From DASSFZ01 sp035292585 (GTDB lineage Bacteria > Chloroflexota > Anaerolineae > Fen-1058), in the NCBI GenBank assembly GCA_035292585.1, contig DATDPU010000057.1, positions 38,688 through 102,687 of the forward strand: a stretch of DNA of 64,000 bases. Direction: 5' to 3'. Within the stretch, counting starts at the first letter, position 1; every line of letters starts with the position of its first letter. Below are positions 60,115-64,000 of this stretch, piece by piece. A program made the position numbers and the translations under genes. A model generated the notes under the pieces. It ran no database searches, had not been told where the DNA came from, and was given only the letters and a program-made list of their open reading frames with translations.

Positions 60115-61569
60115 ATGACCAAAGAATACAAGCTGTACATCGGTGGGGAATGGGTTGACGCCGCCAACAAAGAAACTTTCGAAGACTACAACCCGTACAC
60201 CGGCGAAGTCTTCGCGCATGTGCCGCGTGGCAAGCGCGCTGACGCGGCACGCGCGATTGAAGCCGCCGCCGCGGCTTTTCCGGGTTGGGCCACTGCACCT
60301 CCCAGCGTGCGGCGCAAGGCCTTCCTCAAGGCGGCTGACATCTTTGAAAGCCGGCAGCAGGAGCTGGTCCAAGCGTTGAATGAGGAGATTGGCGCGACGA
60401 TCGGCATTGCCATGTTCCAGATGTTCTTCGTCCCCGGCCTCCTGCGGGAAGCGGCGGCGCAGGCTTACAGCGTCACCGGCGAGGTGATTCCGGCGGATTA
60501 TCCCGGCGCGTTCTTCATGGCCTTGCGACAACCGGCGGGCGTTGTGGCCGGATTCGGGCCATTCAACGTGCCCTTCATTCTGTGCATGCGCGCGATTGCG
60601 CTGCCCATCGCCTACGGCAACACGGCAGTGCTCAAACCCTCGGAAGAAGCGCCCGTCACCGGCGGGATCATGATCGCCGAGATTTTTGAGGAAGCCGGTT
60701 TCCCGCCGGGGGTGCTGAATGTCATCACCCACACCAAGGAGGATGCCCCCGAAGTCGGCGACGAAATGATCGTGCACCCGGCGGTGCGGCGCATCAGCTT
60801 CACCGGTTCGACCGACATTGGGCGCCTGGTGGCCGAGAAAGCGGGCCGCCATCTCAAGCGGGCCGTGATGGAACTAGGCGGCAAGGACCCGCTCATCATT
60901 CTGCGGGATGCCGACCTCGACTATGCCGCCGACGCAGCGGCTTGGGGCGCGTTCCTGCATCAGGGCGAAATCTGCATGTCCACCGAACGCATCATCGTCG
61001 AGCGGCCGATCGCCGAGGCGTTCACCGAAAAGCTGGCGCAGCGCGCCGCGGCCTTGAAGGTGGGCGACCCGCGCGATCCCACCACGGCGATTGGCCCGCT
61101 CATCAATACCGCCGCGCTCAACAAGGTGCACGGGCACGTTCAAGAAGCGATCAGCGGCGGCGCGGAACTGGTGACGGGCGGCAAGCACGATCGGCTTGTG
61201 TACTACCCCACCGTGCTGACCGACGTCAAGTCCAACATGCGCGTCTTCACCGACCAGACGTTTGGGCCGATCGCCCCGATCATCGTCGTCGAGGATGCCG
61301 AAGAAGCCTTGCGGGTGGCGAACGATTCCAAGTACGGGCTGTCGTCGGGCATTATCACCCACGACTTCAACCAGGCGCTGGACATGGCGCAGCGGCTCGA
61401 CACAGGCATGGTGCACATCAACGATCAGACCGTGAACGACGAACCGCAGGTGCCCTTTGGCGGCGTCAAGGGCAGCGGCTTTGGCCGGATGGGCGGGAAA
61501 GCGGCGCTGGATGAATTCACCGAGTTGCGGTGGATCAGCATTCAGCGGAATCAGCGGACGTTCCCATAG
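60115..61569 (+). CDS. NAD(P)-dependent aldehyde dehydrogenase (aromatic or semialdehyde type)
   Basis: The start is ATG 60115 after AGGAG. The 484-residue enzyme has the ALDH hallmarks: GPFNVPFILCMRAIALPIAYGN (cofactor site), FTGSTDIGR, MELGGKDP (general base Glu) and the catalytic Cys287 in HQGEICMSTERI. That Cys context resembles benzaldehyde/vanillin-type and hydroxymuconic-semialdehyde-type dehydrogenases. It may oxidise an aromatic aldehyde entering the pathway or the ring-fission semialdehyde as an alternative to the hydrolase. A hairpin of 15 bp follows. Confidence 0.94.
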   Translation: MTKEYKLYIGGEWVDAANKETFEDYNPYTGEVFAHVPRGKRADAARAIEAAAAAFPGWATAPPSVRRKAFLKAADIFESRQQELVQALNEEIGATIGIAMFQMFFVPGLLREAAAQAYSVTGEVIPADYPGAFFMALRQPAGVVAGFGPFNVPFILCMRAIALPIAYGNTAVLKPSEEAPVTGGIMIAEIFEEAGFPPGVLNVITHTKEDAPEVGDEMIVHPAVRRISFTGSTDIGRLVAEKAGRHLKRAVMELGGKDPLIILRDADLDYAADAAAWGAFLHQGEICMSTERIIVERPIAEAFTEKLAQRAAALKVGDPRDPTTAIGPLINTAALNKVHGHVQEAISGGAELVTGGKHDRLVYYPTVLTDVKSNMRVFTDQTFGPIAPIIVVEDAEEALRVANDSKYGLSSGIITHDFNQALDMAQRLDTGMVHINDQTVNDEPQVPFGGVKGSGFGRMGGKAALDEFTELRWISIQRNQRTFP

Positions 61570-61576
61570 AAAACTA

Positions 61577-61609
61577 ACCCTTGCGAAGGTTCCCAACCTT
61601 CGCAAGGGT
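61577..61609 (+). terminator. 15-bp hairpin between the dehydrogenase and the MetE-like gene
   Basis: ACCCTTGCGAAGGTT (61577-61591) pairs perfectly with AACCTTCGCAAGGGT (61595-61609) over a CCC loop. It sits just before a GAAGGAGG ribosome binding site, so it may act as an attenuator or processing site. No U tract. Confidence 0.5.
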
Positions 61610-61629
61610 AGCCTTGAAGGAGGTACGTG

Positions 61630-62721
61630 ATGACAGCCTATCGCAGCGATGTGGTTGGAAGTCTCTTGCGCCCGGCCTATCTGAAAGAAGCCCGACAGCG
61701 CCGGGCCGACGGCGCGATCAGCGACGCAGAGTTCAAGCAGATCGAAGACCGCGCCGTGGACGAGGCGATGGCGTTGCAGATCCAGGCAGGGGTGGAGGTG
61801 ATCACCGACGGCGAGATGCGGCGCTATGCCTTCTTCGGACACCTGATCGATGCGACGGAAGGCTACGATAAGTTCGGGGGCTGGGCGATCCCCTTCCGCG
61901 ACGAGCAGGGCAACGAATTGGTGTTCAAGCGCCCGGTAGTCGTCTCGAAGTTGAAGCGCGTCCGTCCCATGTGCATGGAAGAGTTCACCTATCTGCGCGC
62001 CCGAACCGATCGCCCCGTCAAAACGACGCTGATCAGCGCGCAGCAGGCGGCGGCGTATTACGCTCCGGAGAAATCGAAGGGCGCTTATGCGACGATCGAC
62101 GCTTACCTCGCGGACGTGGTGGATATTTTGCGCACCGAGGTGGACGAGTTGGTGCGTTTGGGCTGTACCTACATCCAGATCGATGCGCCGCAGTATGCCG
62201 GGCTGATCGACCCCAACATTCGCGAGGGTTATCGCCAGCGCGGCAACGACCCCGACAAACTGCTCGATCGCTGCATCGATCTGGATAATGCGGTGATCGG
62301 CGATCACCCCGGTGTGACGTTCGGCATCCATCTGTGCCGGGGCAACAACCAGAGCAAATTCTACGCCAGCGGCGGCTACGACCCGATTGCCGACGTGTTC
62401 CGCCGGACGCGCTTCCAGCGCTTCCTGCTCGAATACGACGACGAGCGCTCCGGCGGCTTCGAGCCGCTGCAACACGTCCCGGAGGATCGCACGGTAGTGC
62501 TGGGGTTGGTGACGACGAAGAAGCCTGCGCTGGAGAGCAAGGACGAGCTCAAACGGCGCATCCAGGAGGCTGCGAAGTTCGTACCGCTGGAGCGGTTAGC
62601 GTTGAGTCCCCAATGCGGCTTTGCCTCGACGGAGGAGGGGAACCTGGTCAGCCCGGCGGATCAGGCGGCGAAATTGCGCGTCGTCGCCGAAACCGCGCGC
62701 GAGGTGTGGGGCGCAGTCTAG
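61630..62721 (+). CDS. MetE-like (cobalamin-independent) methyltransferase, catalytic half only
   Basis: ATG 61630 follows GAAGGAGG. The 363-residue protein corresponds to the C-terminal barrel of MetE alone. It retains the zinc ligands His234 and Cys236 (GIHLCRGN), Glu268 (FLLEYDDE) and Cys329 (SPQCGFAS); the Glu-to-Cys spacing of 61 equals that in MetE. Proteins of this short type include methylcobalamin- or thiol-methyltransferases and epoxyalkane:coenzyme M transferase-like enzymes, not necessarily methionine synthase. Its neighbours suggest transfer of a methyl group in one-carbon flow from aromatics, which is inference. Confidence 0.88.
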   Translation: MTAYRSDVVGSLLRPAYLKEARQRRADGAISDAEFKQIEDRAVDEAMALQIQAGVEVITDGEMRRYAFFGHLIDATEGYDKFGGWAIPFRDEQGNELVFKRPVVVSKLKRVRPMCMEEFTYLRARTDRPVKTTLISAQQAAAYYAPEKSKGAYATIDAYLADVVDILRTEVDELVRLGCTYIQIDAPQYAGLIDPNIREGYRQRGNDPDKLLDRCIDLDNAVIGDHPGVTFGIHLCRGNNQSKFYASGGYDPIADVFRRTRFQRFLLEYDDERSGGFEPLQHVPEDRTVVLGLVTTKKPALESKDELKRRIQEAAKFVPLERLALSPQCGFASTEEGNLVSPADQAAKLRVVAETAREVWGAV

Positions 62722-62739
62722 CGCGGTTTTCACCTCGAT

Positions 62740-62795
62740 TTACGGAATACGCACTACAGGAACCGTTGGAAGCGTGCAGAGTGCGTATTCCGTAA
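62740..62795. repeat. TTACGGAATACGCACT interrupted palindrome
   Basis: Perfect 16-bp arms (62740-62755 and 62780-62795) with a 24-bp centre lie between the converging MetE-like and SDR genes. The family has relatives at 23668 and 50311. Confidence 0.7.
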
Positions 62796-62825
62796 GCCAT
62801 AAACTCGAGCGGACTTTGCAGCGCG

Positions 62826-63629
62826 TCACCGCGCGTTCACGTTGAATCCGCCATCTACAAAAAAGTGCGCGCCGTTGATATATCGGGCGCGATCGGACGC
62901 CAGGAAGACCACGCTATCACTCACCTCTTCCAGACTTGCCCAGCGCCCGGCCAGCACGCCAATTTTGCGGAAGTACTCGTCCAGAAACTCGGCCTTGGTC
63001 TTGCCCTGCTGCTTGGCCATGTTCTCGGCCCAGGCCTCGCGCCACTCGGTAGCGACGATCCCCGGTATTACCGCGTTCACCGTGATCTGCTCGCCCGCCA
63101 ATTCGACGGCCAGGTATTTCGTGATGTGATTCATCGCCGAGTTGATGATGCCGTGCGTCAATGCCGGGCCTAGCACGCTCGTGCCCGCGACGCCGCTGAT
63201 GTTGATGATGCGCCCGCTCCCATCGCGCGCGAGGTGCGGCAAGAAGGCCTGCGTGACGCGCAGCATCCCGATGGCCTTCGTGTCCACATCCTCCAGCCAC
63301 TCTTTATCCGACCAGTTCAGCTGGCTGCCGGGGCGACGGACCCGGTTGTGTACGTTATTGATCACGATATGCACCGCGCCAAACCGATCCGCCGTGGTCG
63401 CCGCAGCGGCTTTCACCGCTTCCATATCCGTGATGTCCGTGGGGATAGCCAACGCCTGTACGTCGTGCGCGCGCTTGATTTCGTCCGCCGCCTGATCGAG
63501 CATTTCCTGGCCGCGCGCCAACAGCACGACGTTGACGCCTTCTGCCGCCAGACCTTTCGCGATAGCTTTGCCGATGCCTTTGCTCCCGCCGGTGATGACG
63601 GCTGTGCGGCCTTTCAGTCCAAGTTCCAT
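62826..63629 (-). CDS. Short-chain dehydrogenase/reductase with atypical catalytic motif
   Basis: The start is the ATG complementary to 63629 with AAGGAG upstream. The 267-residue protein has the nucleotide-binding GGSKGIGKA, the downstream NNVHN in place of NNAG, and the catalytic-Ser region INISGVAG. The expected YxxxK active-site motif aligns with HGIIN (LTHGIINSAMNHITKYLA), so neither the Tyr nor the Lys is visible. The end VDGGFNV is typical of SDRs. It is probably NAD(P)-binding but with altered chemistry, or it acts on a different substrate class. Confidence 0.88.
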   Translation of the reverse strand: MELGLKGRTAVITGGSKGIGKAIAKGLAAEGVNVVLLARGQEMLDQAADEIKRAHDVQALAIPTDITDMEAVKAAAATTADRFGAVHIVINNVHNRVRRPGSQLNWSDKEWLEDVDTKAIGMLRVTQAFLPHLARDGSGRIINISGVAGTSVLGPALTHGIINSAMNHITKYLAVELAGEQITVNAVIPGIVATEWREAWAENMAKQQGKTKAEFLDEYFRKIGVLAGRWASLEEVSDSVVFLASDRARYINGAHFFVDGGFNVNAR

Positions 63630-63651
63630 AGCCGACTCCTTGTCTAAAAGT

Positions 63652-63692
63652 GACGCCGCCATGCCTCGCGGTCTTGGTCGCATGGCGGCGTC
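63652..63692. repeat. Hairpin upstream of the SDR gene
   Basis: A 13-bp stem GACGCCGCCATGC/GCATGGCGGCGTC with a 15-nt loop lies 23 bases before the SDR start codon on the minus strand. It may affect transcript initiation or stability. Confidence 0.5.
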
Positions 63693-63720
63693 GGGTAACG
63701 CTGACCACTTTTCAGGCGCG

Positions 63721-63772
63721 TAGCCTAGCGCCTCGTGCGCGTTTGCTTCTACCCAACGCCCACGAGGGGCTA
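63721..63772. repeat. Dispersed imperfect palindrome, copy 2
   Basis: TAGCCTAGC at 63721 and CACGAGGGGCTA ending 63772 match the ends of the element at 8208-8263. Confidence 0.55.
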
Positions 63773-63789
63773 AACTACAAGCGCGTAGC

Positions 63790-63985
63790 CTAGTACCCCG
63801 ACCGCCTAATTCTGCGGGGTTGGGACGGCACAACCCTCTTCGCTGCGCTCGTGGGCAGGCCGCCGCCCTCTTTAGAAGGCAATGAAAGGCGGCGGCTGGC
63901 ACTGCCATCCGCCGCAGGCCCACGGGGCGGCTTCGCACTGCAACTGCGGCAGGAACTATGCAACTTCAAGTTGTCGAAGTACTAG
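63790..63985. mobile_element. 196-bp MITE-like element, copy 2
   Basis: Same CTAGTACCCC and GAAGTACTAG ends and almost the same body as 55191-55360, with a 26-bp insertion near 63833-63858 (CTCTTCGCTGCGCTCG part). The window ends soon after it. Confidence 0.8.
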
Positions 63986-64000
63986 TACCTTACCACAGGG

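Noticed and set aside
1..64000. tRNA or rRNA genes, integrases and full insertion sequences
   Set aside because: I saw no cloverleaf-like or rRNA-like sequence and no transposase or integrase motifs; only small non-coding elements are present.

Overview
The window is about 64 kb of GC-rich bacterial DNA with no rRNA, tRNA, CRISPR array or recognisable transposase. Several traits suggest a Chloroflexota-type organism (Anaerolineae/Caldilineae-like): large secreted proteins with Pro/Thr-rich linkers, CSLREA and choice-of-anchor beta-helix proteins, a paired MetV-like/MetF module, and many short dispersed palindromes between genes. This assignment is inference from style, not from a marker gene.

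Left part (1-3.1 kb): the 3' part of a uroporphyrinogen-III synthase-like gene, a small secreted protein, a frameshifted small gene, a 41-bp palindrome, a carboxylesterase on the minus strand and a 78-bp MITE-like element with a target-site duplication.

Envelope region (3.4-30.5 kb, all plus strand): a six-PAS histidine kinase overlaps an OmpR-type response regulator, followed by a single-domain response regulator, a DUF4418-like membrane protein and the relic of an FtsX permease. Then come a 1941-residue beta-helix exoprotein, three consecutive cupredoxin/multicopper-oxidase paralogues with progressively fewer copper ligands, a membrane-anchored protein, two FtsX-type permeases with their ATPase, a subtilisin and a second beta-helix protein. 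Two near-identical promoter boxes with OmpR-like direct repeats precede the lone receiver gene and the exoprotein. This is the best candidate for an undescribed system: a two-component-controlled, metal-linked envelope assembly or export unit.

RHS gene (30.5-42.8 kb, minus strand): one 4105-residue protein combining discoidin-like modules, PKD domains, an alpha/alpha-toroid-like segment with a CxxCH motif, Pro/Thr linkers, YD repeats, an RHS core and a C-terminal domain with a possible Cys/His catalytic pair.

Catabolic region (43.1-63.6 kb): a CMD-family protein and IclR regulator, folate one-carbon genes (MetV-like, MetF, methyltransferase), a complete lower meta-cleavage pathway (extradiol dioxygenase, hydrolase, hydratase, aldolase, acylating acetaldehyde dehydrogenase), a cytochrome P450, a branched-chain-amino-acid-type ABC transporter, then an FAH-family enzyme, an aldehyde dehydrogenase, a MetE-like methyltransferase and a divergent SDR. 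The promoters of the CMD-IclR pair and of the transporter binding-protein gene share a conserved operator and a TTGCCA-N17-GATACT core, which suggests one IclR regulon for aromatic uptake and breakdown. The intergenic DNA here carries several families of MITE-like repeats, including two copies of a 170-196 bp element.
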